Assembly (NCBI RefSeq): GCF_000013385.1
Contig: NC_007760.1
Span: 3,198,001 to 3,262,000, forward strand
DNA from: Anaeromyxobacter dehalogenans 2CP-C
Lineage (GTDB): Bacteria > Myxococcota > Myxococcia > Myxococcales > Anaeromyxobacteraceae
Reading direction: 5' to 3'
Length of the DNA: 64,000 bases
Shown here: positions 43,363 through 52,195 of the stretch, in pieces
How positions within the stretch are numbered: position 1 is the stretch's first letter
Layout: each line of letters opens with the position of its first letter
Notes under the pieces: model-generated
Databases searched by the model: none
Told to the model about the DNA's origin: nothing
What the model saw: only the letters and a program-made list of their open reading frames with translations
Translations under genes and position numbers: made by a program

Positions 43363-44592
43363 TCAGATCCCCCCTGGCAGGCGGCCCGGCGCGAGCCGGT
43401 CGTCCGGATCGAGCTCCCGCTTCAGCCGCCGCATCAGCTCGAGCGCCGCCGGCGGCGGGCCCCATGGGTCCACCCGGGCGCGAAGCGCCGCGGGCGCCTC
43501 CGCGATCACCACCGAGCCGTGCCCGGCCGCCACCGCGCCGCGCGCCGCCTCGATGGCGACCGCGGCGAGCGCCGGATCCTGGAGCGTGCCCGAGACGATC
43601 CCGATCCCGAGGGTCGGGTGGAGCAGGAGGCCGCCGCCGGCGAGCGCGCCCGCCACCCGCTCCAGCGCGCCGGCCGCGGTCGCCAGCGCCGCGGGCTGGA
43701 ACGCCGCCCGGAGCCGCACGTCGCCCGCCACGCGGACGGCGTCCTGGCGCGCCCAGAGCGCCGCCTCGTCGGCGCCGCCCAGCCGCTCCCCCGGCGTGCC
43801 CTGCGCCGCCGCCAGCGCCAGCGCGCGCTCCGACTGATCCCGCACGCCCGGGCCGAAGCCCTCGAACCGGAGGCCGAGCCGGTAGTGCCCGCCGTCGCGC
43901 CGCGCCACCACCGCCACCGGCTCGAGCCGCGCGTCGAGCACCGCCCGCGCCAGCGCGCGGCAGGCCGGCGCGCCCAGCCCCGGCACCGCCACCGTGGCCG
44001 AGGACTCGGGGAGCGGGTGCAGCCGGAACACCACCTCCGCCACCAGCCCCAGCGTGCCCAGCGAGCCGCAGAAGAGCCGCGGAAGGTCGAAGCCGGCCAC
44101 GTTCTTCACCACCTTGCCGCCGCCGCGCGCCACCACGCCGTCGGCGCGGACGACGGTCATGCCGATGACGAGGTCGCGCACCGCGCCGAAGCGCGCGCGG
44201 CGCGGCCCGAACGCGTTCGCCGCCACGATGCCGCCCACCGTGGCGCGCGCCGCGAGCGGCGGGTCGAGGGCGAGCCGCTGCCCGTGGGGCGCGAGGTGGT
44301 CCTGGAGCGCGGCGAGCGTCATCCCGCCCTCCACCGCGACGATCTGGTCGGAGGGCGCGTGCTCCCGGACGCGGTCGAGCCGGCGCGTGTGCAGCACCGC
44401 GTCGAGCCGGGCGGGCGGCGCGCCCAGCCCGAGATCCGTGCCGCCGCCCACGAACGCCACCGCGAGCCGGTCGGCGGCGAGCGCGCGCATCGCCTCGGCC
44501 GCCTCGTCGAGCGTCGCGGGCTCGACCGCCAGGCGCGGCACCACGCCGGCCACCGCGTCGGCGGCGCCCGCGGGCCGAGGCGCGGCGCTCAC
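43363..44592 (-). CDS. glcE: glycolate oxidase FAD-binding subunit GlcE
   Basis: A 409-residue FAD_binding_4 protein. LAVAFVGGGTDLGLGAPPARLDAVLHTRRLDRV and ATVGGIVAANAFGPRRARFGAVRDLVIGM form the FAD-binding part; VKNVAGFDLPRLFCGSLGTLGLVAEVVFRLHPLPE is typical of GlcE. GTG 44592 overlaps the glcD stop (GTGA). Together GlcDEF oxidise glycolate to glyoxylate at the membrane. Confidence 0.93.
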   Translation of the reverse strand: MSAAPRPAGAADAVAGVVPRLAVEPATLDEAAEAMRALAADRLAVAFVGGGTDLGLGAPPARLDAVLHTRRLDRVREHAPSDQIVAVEGGMTLAALQDHLAPHGQRLALDPPLAARATVGGIVAANAFGPRRARFGAVRDLVIGMTVVRADGVVARGGGKVVKNVAGFDLPRLFCGSLGTLGLVAEVVFRLHPLPESSATVAVPGLGAPACRALARAVLDARLEPVAVVARRDGGHYRLGLRFEGFGPGVRDQSERALALAAAQGTPGERLGGADEAALWARQDAVRVAGDVRLRAAFQPAALATAAGALERVAGALAGGGLLLHPTLGIGIVSGTLQDPALAAVAIEAARGAVAAGHGSVVIAEAPAALRARVDPWGPPPAALELMRRLKRELDPDDRLAPGRLPGGI

Positions 44593-46055
44593 CAGCGCTC
44601 CGCGAGCCCGGCCACCTCGGCGGGATGGGGGCGGTAGGGGCCGGGCCGCTCGCCGCACAGCCGCGGCGTGGGGAACACCTTGCCCGGGTTCATGAGGGCC
44701 GCGCCGTCGAAGGCGCAGCGGACCCGCTGCATCGTCTCGAGGTCCTCCGGGGCGAACTGCTCCGCCATGTACGCGGCCTTCTCCGCGCCCACCCCGTGTT
44801 CGCCGGTGATCGAGCCGCCGCTGCGGATGCAGAGCCGGAGGATCTCGCCGCCCAGCGCCGCCGCTCGCTCCTCCTCGCCCGGGTTGCGCGCGTCGTACAG
44901 CACCAGCGGGTGGAGGTTGCCGTCGCCCGCGTGGAAGACGTTCGCCACGCGCAGCCCCGCCTCGCCGGCCATGCGCTCGATCTCGCGCAGCACGCGCGCG
45001 ATCTCCGAGCGCGGGATGACGCCGTCCTCGACCAGGTAGTTCGGGCTGATCCGGCCCACCGCGGCGAAGGCGCTCTTGCGCCCCTTCCACATGAGCTGGC
45101 GCTCCGCCTCGTCGCGCGGCACCCGGATCTCGAGCGCGCCGGCGGCGCGGGCGAGCTCGATGGCGCGCGCCGAGACGTGCTCGACCTCGGCGCGCGGGCC
45201 GTCCGCGTCCATGAGGAGCGCCGCGCCCACGTCCGGCCAGTCCAGGCCGGTCGCGGCCTTCGCCGCCACGATGGCGAGCCGGTCCATCATCTCGATGGCG
45301 GCGGGCAGGATCCCCGCCGCGATGATGCCCGACACCGCCGCGCCCGCCTCGTCGGTGGAGGGGAACGTGGCGAAGAAGGTGCGCGTCACCTCGGGCTTGC
45401 GCAGCAGGCGCAGCGTCGCCTCGGTGGCGATGCCCAGCAGCCCCTCGCTGCCCACCATCGCCGCGAGCAGGTCGTAGCCCGGCGCGTCCGCCGCCGGGCC
45501 GCCCAGGTCCACCACGCTGCCGTCGGAGAGGACCACCCGCGCGGCCAGCACGTGGTTGGTGGTGAAGCCGTACTTGAGGCAGTGGGCGCCGCCCGAGTTC
45601 TCGGCCACGTTGCCGCCGATCGAGCACACGCCCTGCGAGGACGGGTCGGGCGCGTAGTACCAGCCCGCGCCCGCCACCGCGCGCGAGACGTCGAGGTTGA
45701 TGACGCCCGGCTCGACGCGCGCCCAGCCGTTCTCGAGGTCCAGCTCGAGGATGCGCCGCATGCGCGCGAGCGAGACCACGATCGACCCCGGCGACGGGCG
45801 CGCGCCGCCGGAGAGCCCGGTGCCGGCGCCGCGCGGCACCAGCGGCACGCCCGCCTCGCGCGCCGCGTTCACCACCTCGACCACCTCCTCGGTCGAGCCC
45901 GGCAGCGCCACCAGCGCCGGCGTGGTTCGACCGTGGGTGATCCCGTCGCACGCGTACACCCGCAGCTCCGCCGGGTCCGCGATCACGTGCGCCCGGCCCA
46001 GCGCGGCGGCGAGGCGTCGGGCGAGGGCGCTGCTCACGGCGGGAGCTCGGGGCAC
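44589..46055 (-). CDS. glcD: glycolate oxidase catalytic FAD subunit GlcD
   Basis: A 488-residue flavoprotein with an FAD_binding_4 domain (VPLVPRGAGTGLSGGARPSPGSIVVSLARM; SIGGNVAENSGGAHCLKYGFTTNHVL) and an FAD-oxidase C domain (VFHAGDGNLHPLVLYD; SITGEHGVGAEKAAYMAEQF), which holds the active-site histidines. GTG 46055 is chosen because GAAGGAG lies at good distance; the frame stays open upstream but without a site. First gene of the operon glcDEF plus a YkgJ-type gene. Confidence 0.93.
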   Translation of the reverse strand: MPRAPAVSSALARRLAAALGRAHVIADPAELRVYACDGITHGRTTPALVALPGSTEEVVEVVNAAREAGVPLVPRGAGTGLSGGARPSPGSIVVSLARMRRILELDLENGWARVEPGVINLDVSRAVAGAGWYYAPDPSSQGVCSIGGNVAENSGGAHCLKYGFTTNHVLAARVVLSDGSVVDLGGPAADAPGYDLLAAMVGSEGLLGIATEATLRLLRKPEVTRTFFATFPSTDEAGAAVSGIIAAGILPAAIEMMDRLAIVAAKAATGLDWPDVGAALLMDADGPRAEVEHVSARAIELARAAGALEIRVPRDEAERQLMWKGRKSAFAAVGRISPNYLVEDGVIPRSEIARVLREIERMAGEAGLRVANVFHAGDGNLHPLVLYDARNPGEEERAAALGGEILRLCIRSGGSITGEHGVGAEKAAYMAEQFAPEDLETMQRVRCAFDGAALMNPGKVFPTPRLCGERPGPYRPHPAEVAGLAERW

Positions 46056-46263
46056 GCGGGCTCCTTCGGCTGCGAGGTGTGGGGGTTGAATGTTCCGGGA
46101 CCGCACGGCCCGGTCAACCTTCGACGGGGTGCATCGATCGGGGGCGGACGCGGCTTCGGCGGCCGGGCGAGCGCCCGGACCCACATGCACCCACGCCAGC
46201 GTCGTCCGGATTCGGGGGCTGCGCGCTGGCGCACGGGGATCACGCCCGGTACGCTGGCGGGCC

Positions 46264-46857
46264 ATGACGACGACCGCCACCGCGACGCGCGCCATCGGCA
46301 AGGTGAAGGGCACCCTGCTCGTCTCCCGGATGAACTACCTGCGCGCCCAGGGCTCCGAGAGCGCCGAGCGCGTGCTCCGCCGCCTCACCGTGGCCGACCA
46401 GGCGGTCCTGCGCGGCACGCTCGATCCGGTGGCGTGGTACCCCGCCGACCTGCTCATCCGCGTCGAGCTCACCATCGCCGCGCTGCTCGCCCGCGGCGAC
46501 CGGTCCGCGATGTTCCTCGCCATGGGCCGCCACACCGCCGAGACCAACCTCGCCCCGGCCGGCGCGCATCGCGCCTACCTGCGCGAGGGCGAGCCGCACC
46601 ACCTGCTGCGCAGCGTCCCCGCGCTCTACGCCGCCAGCCACACGAGCGGCTCCCGCACCTACGAGCCCAGCGGTGCCCGCGCCGCGGTGGTCCGGACGCA
46701 CGGCGGCGACGAGGTCACCGCCGACGACTGCCTCACCGCGGTCGGCTGGCTCGGCCGCGCCATCGAGCTCTCCGGCGGGAAGGCCGTGAAGGTGGTGGAG
46801 ACGCACTGCCGCGCGCGCGGCGCCGCGTCGTGCGAGTACCGCTGCGAGTGGACCTGA
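46264..46857 (+). CDS. TIGR02265/DUF2378 family protein
   Basis: A 197-residue protein of a family expanded in Myxococcales. The pattern KGTLLVSRMNYLRAQGSESAERVLRRL, a central WYPADLLIRVELTIAALLARGD and the C-terminal GGKAVKVVETHCRARGAASCEYRCEW are typical; the last part resembles the Cys-containing end of V4R (4-vinyl reductase) domains, suggesting a small-molecule sensor. Function is unknown. It is divergent from glcD across about 210 bases. Confidence 0.82.
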   Translation: MTTTATATRAIGKVKGTLLVSRMNYLRAQGSESAERVLRRLTVADQAVLRGTLDPVAWYPADLLIRVELTIAALLARGDRSAMFLAMGRHTAETNLAPAGAHRAYLREGEPHHLLRSVPALYAASHTSGSRTYEPSGARAAVVRTHGGDEVTADDCLTAVGWLGRAIELSGGKAVKVVETHCRARGAASCEYRCEWT

Positions 46858-47016
46858 TCCGCTCGCGCGCCTCCGACGCTCCTCTCCAGCAAGGACCTCG
46901 AGCGCGCGGCCGGCATGCCGCGCGGCGGGGGCCCGCTCGCGCTGGCGCCGGGCGCTGGTGAGACCAGGCCTCATCGTCCCGCGCGCCCCACCTTCCGGAG
47001 GAGAGGAGGCGCGAAG

Positions 47017-47178
47017 ATGGACCGTGAGGACCGCACCAGGGAAGCGAGGACCGAGCCCCGGCCAGAGGATCGCGAGCGTCAGCACGAGCGGGCGACCGCT
47101 CCGCCCATCGAGCGGGAGCACGAGACGTGGCAGGGCATCCTCGAGGAGGACGAGCGGCGCGAGCGCGAGCGGCGCTGA
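47017..47178 (+). CDS. small highly charged protein
   Basis: A 53-residue protein almost wholly of Arg, Glu, Asp and His (MDREDRTREARTEPRPEDRE...). ATG 47017 follows a strong AGGAGAGGAGG site, which argues that it is translated. It is likely disordered or one helix. No family recognised. It lies just before the tmRNA promoter. Confidence 0.5.
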   Translation: MDREDRTREARTEPRPEDRERQHERATAPPIEREHETWQGILEEDERRERERR

Positions 47179-47234
47179 ACCACCGGCGACCGGCCCCCCG
47201 TCTGCCCCACCCCGTGGTACGATGGCCCTGCCGC

Positions 47235-47262
47235 TTGACTCCCGCGGCGGCGGTCTTATGAA
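47235..47262 (+). promoter_or_regulatory. promoter of ssrA (tmRNA)
   Basis: TTGACT (47235-47240), 16-base spacer, TATGAA (47257-47262). The start would fall near 47269, so about 15 bases are removed to give the mature 5' end at 47285. Confidence 0.7.
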
Positions 47263-47284
47263 AGGACCGTCAGTTCGCAGACTT

Positions 47285-47633
<349 letters not shown>

Positions 47634-47647
47634 TTCAAGGCAACAAG

Positions 47648-47677
47648 AAGCCCGCGTTCTTCGCGGGCTTTTCTTTT
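47648..47677 (+). terminator. intrinsic terminator of ssrA
   Basis: AAGCCCGCG pairs with CGCGGGCTT over a TTCTT loop and is followed by TTCTTTT. It lies 15 bases after the mature 3' end of tmRNA. Confidence 0.9.
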
Positions 47678-47752
47678 CGCACCCCAAGGGCAACCTACCC
47701 TCGCCCACAAGCGGGACCCATCCTGGCCTCGGCTCGGGCGCCGAGACGAGAC

Positions 47753-47793
47753 TTGCCGACGGTCGGCCGCACAGTTATACGTTCGTAAGAACG
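47753..47793 (+). promoter_or_regulatory. promoter and operator of the toxin-antitoxin pair
   Basis: TTGCCG (47753-47758), 16-base spacer, TTATAC (47775-47780). A perfect inverted repeat CGTTC-GTAA-GAACG at 47780-47793 covers the -10 end and start point; it is a likely autoregulatory site for the antitoxin or the complex. ATG of the antitoxin is 11 bases beyond. Confidence 0.65.
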
Positions 47794-47803
47794 GAGCGAC
47801 GTC

Positions 47804-48028
47804 ATGCGCAAGAAGCTCTCGGCCATCGGCAACAGCCTGGGGATCGTCATCGAGAAGCCCATCCTCGAGCTCCTGGACATCGACCGCGAGACCGAGCTCG
47901 ACATGCGCACGGACGGCGAGCGGCTCATCATCGAGCCGATCCGGAGCGCGAGGCGAGCGAAGGTGAAGGCGGCGACGCATCGCGCGATGGCAGCTCACGA
48001 TGCGACGCTCCGGAAGCTCGCGAAGTGA
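47804..48028 (+). CDS. AbrB/MazE-type antitoxin
   Basis: A 74-residue protein. The N-terminal half (KLSAIGNSLGIVIEKPILELLDIDRETELDMRTDGERLIIEPI) is a SpoVT/AbrB/MazE swapped-hairpin DNA-binding domain; the basic C-terminal helix should bind the toxin. Its stop overlaps the toxin start (GTGA). It would neutralise the Doc-like toxin and repress the operon at the inverted repeat upstream. Confidence 0.85.
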   Translation: MRKKLSAIGNSLGIVIEKPILELLDIDRETELDMRTDGERLIIEPIRSARRAKVKAATHRAMAAHDATLRKLAK

Positions 48029-48426
48029 GCGAGCCCCTCTTCCTCGACCTGGATGACGTGTTGCTCATCCATGAGGAGCAGCTCGCGACGTACGGAGGGG
48101 CCGTAGGTATCCGCGACGTCGGCTTGCTCGAGTCCGCCGTCGCGATGCCGCGTGCCTCTGCGGGCGGCGAGCTTGCGCACGAGGACCTCTTCGCGATGGC
48201 GGCGGCGTACGCGTTCCACATCGCGCAGAACCAGCCTTTCGTCGATGGCAACAAGCGGACGGGGCTGCTTGCCGCCATCGTGTTCCTCGATCTGAACGGC
48301 ATCCCGATCAGCGATCCGGCCGGCAGGCTGTACGACGCGATGATCGCGGTCGCAGAGCGCAGGATGGACAAGCCGGGCCTCGCCACCGAGTTCAGGAGTC
48401 TGGCGGCTGAGGTCGCTCGGTCCTGA
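48025..48426 (+). CDS. doc: Doc/Fic-family toxin with altered active-site motif
   Basis: A 133-residue death-on-curing protein. N-terminal LFLDLDDVLLIHEEQLATYGGAVGIRDVGLLESAVAMPRA is the usual Doc start. The Fic loop reads QNQPFVDGNKRTGLLAAIVFLDLNG: HPFxDGNKR with Gln70 in place of the invariant His. Doc toxins phosphorylate EF-Tu and need this His, so activity may be lost or changed. GTG 48025 overlaps the antitoxin stop. No truncation. Confidence 0.88.
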   Translation: MSEPLFLDLDDVLLIHEEQLATYGGAVGIRDVGLLESAVAMPRASAGGELAHEDLFAMAAAYAFHIAQNQPFVDGNKRTGLLAAIVFLDLNGIPISDPAGRLYDAMIAVAERRMDKPGLATEFRSLAAEVARS

Positions 48427-48430
48427 CGCG

Positions 48431-48451
48431 TCGCCCACAGCTTGTGGGCGA
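48431..48451 (+). terminator. inverted repeat after the toxin gene
   Basis: TCGCCCACA and TGTGGGCGA (9 bp) with a 3-base loop, 5 bases after the doc stop. No T-run follows, so termination is uncertain; it could also serve the convergent gene. Confidence 0.45.
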
Positions 48452-48580
48452 GATGGGCTCTCGATGGGCGCCCTTGGGCTGTCTCGCGGAGCTTCGGGCT
48501 GAGCCGAGACGCTCGCGGATCAGGCGTGACGCCGCGGTTGGCGAGACGCTGCACGCGGGGGCCGTCTCCGGTAATGGAAG

Positions 48581-48976
48581 TTACGGTCCCCTGATGACGT
48601 GGTTCTGGAGGTAGCGCGTCATCTTCCGTTGCCAGAACGGGAAGAACAGCAGTCCGGTCGTGCTGTACCGCGCCCACTCGGCGCCCTGCCGCGTCTCCAG
48701 TGTCCAGCTGCAATCGAAACCGCCGCGGGAGACCACTTTCAGTCTTGCGCCATCGGATAGGCCCATCGCAAAGCAGTCGAGCGCTTCCTCTGCGTGTTCG
48801 AACTCCTCGTGCCAGCCGTCGAAGAAGACAACGATGTTCCCGCCGGGCTCGTGGAGCCCGACCGCAAACCCGTGAGCGTCTCGCGGCAAGACACGGATGA
48901 AACCCTCTCCATGCTCCACGCTCAACTCGGGATGCTCCTGAAGCTTCTCTTGTATGGATGCGATCGCTCCTGCCAT
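48581..48976 (-). CDS. hypothetical protein
   Basis: A 131-residue protein, acidic, with IRVLPRDAHGFAVGLHEPGGNIVVFFDGWHEEFEHAEEALDCFAMGLSDGARL and a C-terminal GLLFFPFWQRKMTRYLQNHVI. It resembles small immunity-type or SMI1-like proteins in composition only. ATG 48976 is preferred for the AGGGATCGGGG upstream; ATG 48991 and TTG 48997 are also in frame. Base composition is milder than in the surrounding core genes. Confidence 0.65.
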   Translation of the reverse strand: MAGAIASIQEKLQEHPELSVEHGEGFIRVLPRDAHGFAVGLHEPGGNIVVFFDGWHEEFEHAEEALDCFAMGLSDGARLKVVSRGGFDCSWTLETRQGAEWARYSTTGLLFFPFWQRKMTRYLQNHVIRGP

Positions 48977-49063
48977 TCCCCGATCCCTCATTCCCAATCT
49001 GCGCGATCTGCGAGTCCCACCGCGTCGTTCGTACGGGGATCTCGAGCACGTTGAGCCCGAGCC

Positions 49064-49693
49064 TCACCGAGTCGTGCCGACGGGACTGAACAGGACGAAG
49101 AATGGCTCGGTGTGCTTGCCGAACAAGTACTGGGCTTCGCCCCTGAGCGTCGTACTGTCGAAGTAGACGAGGCAGAACGGCTCGATGTCTTCCGTTTCCA
49201 TGAACGCGCCCTTGAACGGCCAGCGTTCGAAGAACGACTTGCGCCGGTAGGTACGTGCAGTGGCCATGACGCCCCCCTTCCACGGGATGGCCTCGAACAC
49301 GCGCTCGACGGTGACGCGTCCGAGATCGAGCTTCCTGCCGTCCCAGTAGGCGTCTCCCTTCCTGACGACGAGACGACTCAGCACGGAATGGCGCGTCGTC
49401 CATGCCGTGCTCGCCTGGACCATCGCATCGGTCACCAGCAGATCCTCGCCGTCTACCGTGAAGCGGTACGAACGGGCTTCCGGGTCCCGGATCCCTTGCA
49501 CGGACCTGGTCGTCAGGCCGTCGTCGGCGAGCTCGATGAGGGTCAGCCAGTTGCTGCGCCCTCCAAGCATCAGCGTCGTCGGCTCGCTCGCGGAGCGTTC
49601 GACGAGGTCTCGGGTACCGGCGCTGGCAGGCAAGGTCGGGACCACCGCCGAAGCGAAGCAAGCAACGACGGCGACGACCATTCGGTGGCGCAC
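49064..49693 (-). CDS. exported protein of unknown function
   Basis: A 209-residue protein with a signal peptide (RHRMVVAVVACFASAVVPTLPASAG). The mature part is beta-rich and acidic/basic mixed (SNWLTLIELADDGLTTRSVQGIRDPEARSYRFTVDGEDLLVTD; WPFKGAFMETEDIEPFCLVYFD). No family recognised. GTG 49693 is chosen for the signal peptide n-region and the promoter placed just before it; ATG 49681 is the alternative. Confidence 0.65.
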   Translation of the reverse strand: MRHRMVVAVVACFASAVVPTLPASAGTRDLVERSASEPTTLMLGGRSNWLTLIELADDGLTTRSVQGIRDPEARSYRFTVDGEDLLVTDAMVQASTAWTTRHSVLSRLVVRKGDAYWDGRKLDLGRVTVERVFEAIPWKGGVMATARTYRRKSFFERWPFKGAFMETEDIEPFCLVYFDSTTLRGEAQYLFGKHTEPFFVLFSPVGTTR

Positions 49694-49699
49694 GCCCTG

Positions 49700-49728
49700 A
49701 TAGTGAAAGACCGATTGGCATTGGTCAA
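49700..49728 (-). promoter_or_regulatory. promoter of the exported-protein gene
   Basis: On the minus strand TTGACC (49728-49723), 17-base spacer, CACTAT (49705-49700). The predicted start lies at or very near the GTG 49693, so the leader is short or absent. Confidence 0.5.
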
Positions 49729-49739
49729 GCGGCAGCGAA

Positions 49740-50442
49740 GGCCCTCGGGAGGAAGGCGCGGACCGCGTCATCTCGCGAGAGCTGGCGGCTGGTCTCTTGG
49801 GCTTGGTCTCCACCACTCCGAGCCGAAGTCGGGCAGGATGGGCTCGTGACCCGCTCAGCCGTGGCGATCTCTCTGGTGCTGATGCCTTCGGAAGCACTGG
49901 CCGAGGTCATGGACAGGGTGTCCACCCCTTGGGAACCGAGGCGGTTGGTTCCGCTGGTGATCGTCACGGCGATCTGTGCGGGGGCACGGCCGCCGGATCG
50001 CCCGGCCCCCGCGGCACGGTGGCCGGGCGCGCTGCCTGGCGTTCTGGCTGGACGAGAACGCTGGCGGCCCTCGTGGTCGCCGTCGTATGGGCTGCCGCTG
50101 TGTTCGCGTTCGATCTCGGTTGCGTGGCTCTCTCGCTGGTGTTCACGGTCCTGATCCTCGCCGGGCGACGGCAGCGGCGAGGGGAAGCGAAGCGGTGTCG
50201 CCAGAGACGTGGCGCACGGTCCGGGAACGCTACGACGTTCGACTGAGGCTCGCACTGCACGTGACGGGTCGGAACGAGGGCTTCGCGCTCTCACCGGCGA
50301 CCCTGCAGCTCATCGCGCGGCGGGCGCTCTCGGCGACCTGGCGGTCGTGGCGAGCACACACTCGCGCAAGGAGGGTCGGACGCGCGAGTGCATGGGCACG
50401 CGCGCCTTCTCGGTGGCGCCTCGCGAGCCCCGGTCATCCGGG
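49740..50442. other. about 700 bases without an intact recognisable gene
   Basis: Several overlapping frames on both strands but none convincing. On the plus strand GTG 49846 begins VTRSAVAISLVLMPSEALAEVMDRVSTPWEPRRLVPLVIVTAICAGA; a neighbouring frame carries a strong membrane helix (LAALVVAVVWAAAVFAFDLGCVALSLVFTVLILAG, near 50070-50160); a third carries VSPETWRTVRERYDVRLRLALHVTGRNEGFAL from 50194. These could be pieces of one or two genes broken by frameshifts. Confidence 0.4.
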
Positions 50443-51102
50443 TCAGTTCCTGGACCGGCGGCGCTTCGGTGCCGGATGGAGGGCGAGGAGGGCCCTTGCG
50501 GCGTCGGCGCTACGCGCGGCGATCTCGCGTTCGTTGGGCGTCTTCACGGTTCGAAGGAGCAGGTTCATCGCGAGGTCTCCCCAGAGGAGCGCCAGGAACT
50601 CCCGAGTCATCGCAGCGGGCTCGCCCGCGACGATGGCGCGCTCACGGGCGTTCGTGAGCGCGCCGCGAAGGGCCGACCGAGCTTTCTCCCGGCCGAATTC
50701 CTCGAGGGCGCGGGCGACCTCGGGTGCGCTGTTCGCCTCGGCGATGGCCAGCCGGAACACCTCGACGACGTCCGGGTCGGTCACCTCCGTGAGGAACCGC
50801 TGGCCAAATCGCGTGAGTGCGGCCTGGAGCATCTCCCGATCGGTCGAGTCGGGAAGCTCGGCGGCGACCGGGAACCGCGCCGACCGATCGCGGATGCACT
50901 CGATGAGCAGCTGGAGCTTGTTGCCCACGTGCGCATAGAGGTCCCGTTTCGACACGTGCGCGCGGGTCGCGATCTCGCGAGTGCTCGTGCGGGAGTAGCC
51001 GAGCTCGGCGAACGCGGTGAAGGCCGCCTCGAGGATTCGCCGGCGGAGCGCTGGCTCGTCCGCCTTCTCCTGCCTCTCGTCTCGCGCCGGCTTCACTCGC
51101 AT
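50443..51102 (-). CDS. TetR-family repressor
   Basis: A 219-residue repressor. HTH part: RRRILEAAFTAFAELGYSRTSTREIATRAHVSKRDLYAHVGNKLQLLIECI. The C-terminal ligand domain follows (EVFRLAIAEANSAPEVARALEEFGREKARSALRGAL). ATG 51102 follows a GAGGAG site 8 bases away. It is divergent from a membrane protein, and the shared region has three paired GGTACC sites, so it very likely represses both genes. Confidence 0.9.
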   Translation of the reverse strand: MRVKPARDERQEKADEPALRRRILEAAFTAFAELGYSRTSTREIATRAHVSKRDLYAHVGNKLQLLIECIRDRSARFPVAAELPDSTDREMLQAALTRFGQRFLTEVTDPDVVEVFRLAIAEANSAPEVARALEEFGREKARSALRGALTNARERAIVAGEPAAMTREFLALLWGDLAMNLLLRTVKTPNEREIAARSADAARALLALHPAPKRRRSRN

Positions 51103-51118
51103 GCGGGCCGCTCCTCGG

Positions 51119-51220
51119 GCGGTACCGAAGCGTACCATCACCCCACCGCGGCGAGCGGTACCAAGCGGTACCACAACCGGGACCCGCGCCACCCTTGACG
51201 CCGGTACCGGTCGGTACCAT
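51119..51220. promoter_or_regulatory. three paired GGTACC operators in the TetR divergon
   Basis: Each unit is two GGTACC half-sites exactly 10 bases apart: 51121/51131 (second reads CGTACC), 51157/51167 and 51203/51213. GGTACC is itself a palindrome, so each unit reads the same on both strands. The third unit lies between TTGACG (51195-51200) and CATATC (51218-51223), a plausible plus-strand promoter with 17-base spacing. The first two are closer to the repressor gene. Confidence 0.75.
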
Positions 51221-51296
51221 ATCCGAGCTGCCCGGCACATCGAAGCCACGAGTCGCGCTCGAGTCCGGGATCTGGAACCGACCTGTGGAGACGCTC

Positions 51297-51812
51297 ATGG
51301 TGTCACGAATCGCCTTCTTCGCGAGCATCGCGTTCAGCATCGTCGCGTGGAGCATGGTCAGCACCCGATACATCTGGCCGGCGCTTCGGCACCGGTCGCG
51401 GGCCGAGGCGTTGCGACCGCTGCTCGCCCTGCATGGTTTCCGCTTTCTCGGGATGGCCTTCCTCGTCCCCGGCGTCGCCTCGCCCGACCTGCCGGCCGCC
51501 TTCGCGCATCCCGCAGCCTACGGGGACCTCGTGGCGGCGGCGCTCGCCTTGCTCTCTCTGTCACTGCTGCCACGCGCACCAAGCGTCGTGATCGCGTGGG
51601 TCTTCAATGTCTGGGGCCTGGCCGATCTCGTGAACGCCTTCTACCAGGCCGGTCACGCCGGGATCTCGCCGGGGCAGCTCGGAGCGACGTACTTCCTCCC
51701 GACGCTCGGCGTGCCACTCCTGCTGGTCACGCACGTCCTGGCCTTCCGGGTGCTGCTGCAATCTCGGCGCGATTGTGTCGCGCGGGAAGACCGCTACCTC
51801 GCGCACACCTGA
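51297..51812 (+). CDS. membrane protein under TetR control
   Basis: A 171-residue protein with five predicted helices: IAFFASIAFSIVAWSMV, FRFLGMAFLVPGVA, LVAAALALLSLSLL, VIAWVFNVWGLADLVNAFYQA and LPTLGVPLLLVTHVLAFRVLL. No family recognised with confidence. ATG 51297 with GTGGAGA upstream. Divergent from the TetR gene, whose ligand may be the substrate of this protein. Confidence 0.75.
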   Translation: MVSRIAFFASIAFSIVAWSMVSTRYIWPALRHRSRAEALRPLLALHGFRFLGMAFLVPGVASPDLPAAFAHPAAYGDLVAAALALLSLSLLPRAPSVVIAWVFNVWGLADLVNAFYQAGHAGISPGQLGATYFLPTLGVPLLLVTHVLAFRVLLQSRRDCVAREDRYLAHT

Positions 51813-52195
51813 GGGTCTGCGACAGGGATAGCTCGGGGACTTCGCCGGGAACTCGACCGTTGGTGAAGTGTCACCCGCGCCAGCGCGCTCTCACGCCTTG
51901 CCTCGGTCGACGCCGAGCGCGCCTTGCGTCCCCGGGTGCGTAAAGCCAGCTGCCTCGTTGCGGACGCTCGTTCGCCTCTCCGTGACAGGCTTCGGCTGCT
52001 CCGGCATGTTGGCGCGAGTCTCCCGCATCGCGGGTCGATGGTCCTGGTGAGGAATCGCCGTACGGCCGGGTGCGGCACGCCGAGCACTTCCATATCGACC
52101 TCGAGGACACCTCGGGCCTGGCCTCCGGAGCTCCGCGTGAGGCAAGATGGTCCGCCGCGAACGGCCTCCCCCTCACCCACCGTGGAGCACCTCGC
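51813..52195. other. about 380 bases without a recognisable gene
   Basis: Open frames on both strands are short or shadow-like, with no ribosome-binding site and atypical codon use. No clear promoter or terminator. Confidence 0.4.

Noticed and set aside
46055-46313. Longer glcD start
   Set aside because: Upstream frame has no ribosome-binding site, whereas GTG 46055 has GAAGGAG at good spacing.
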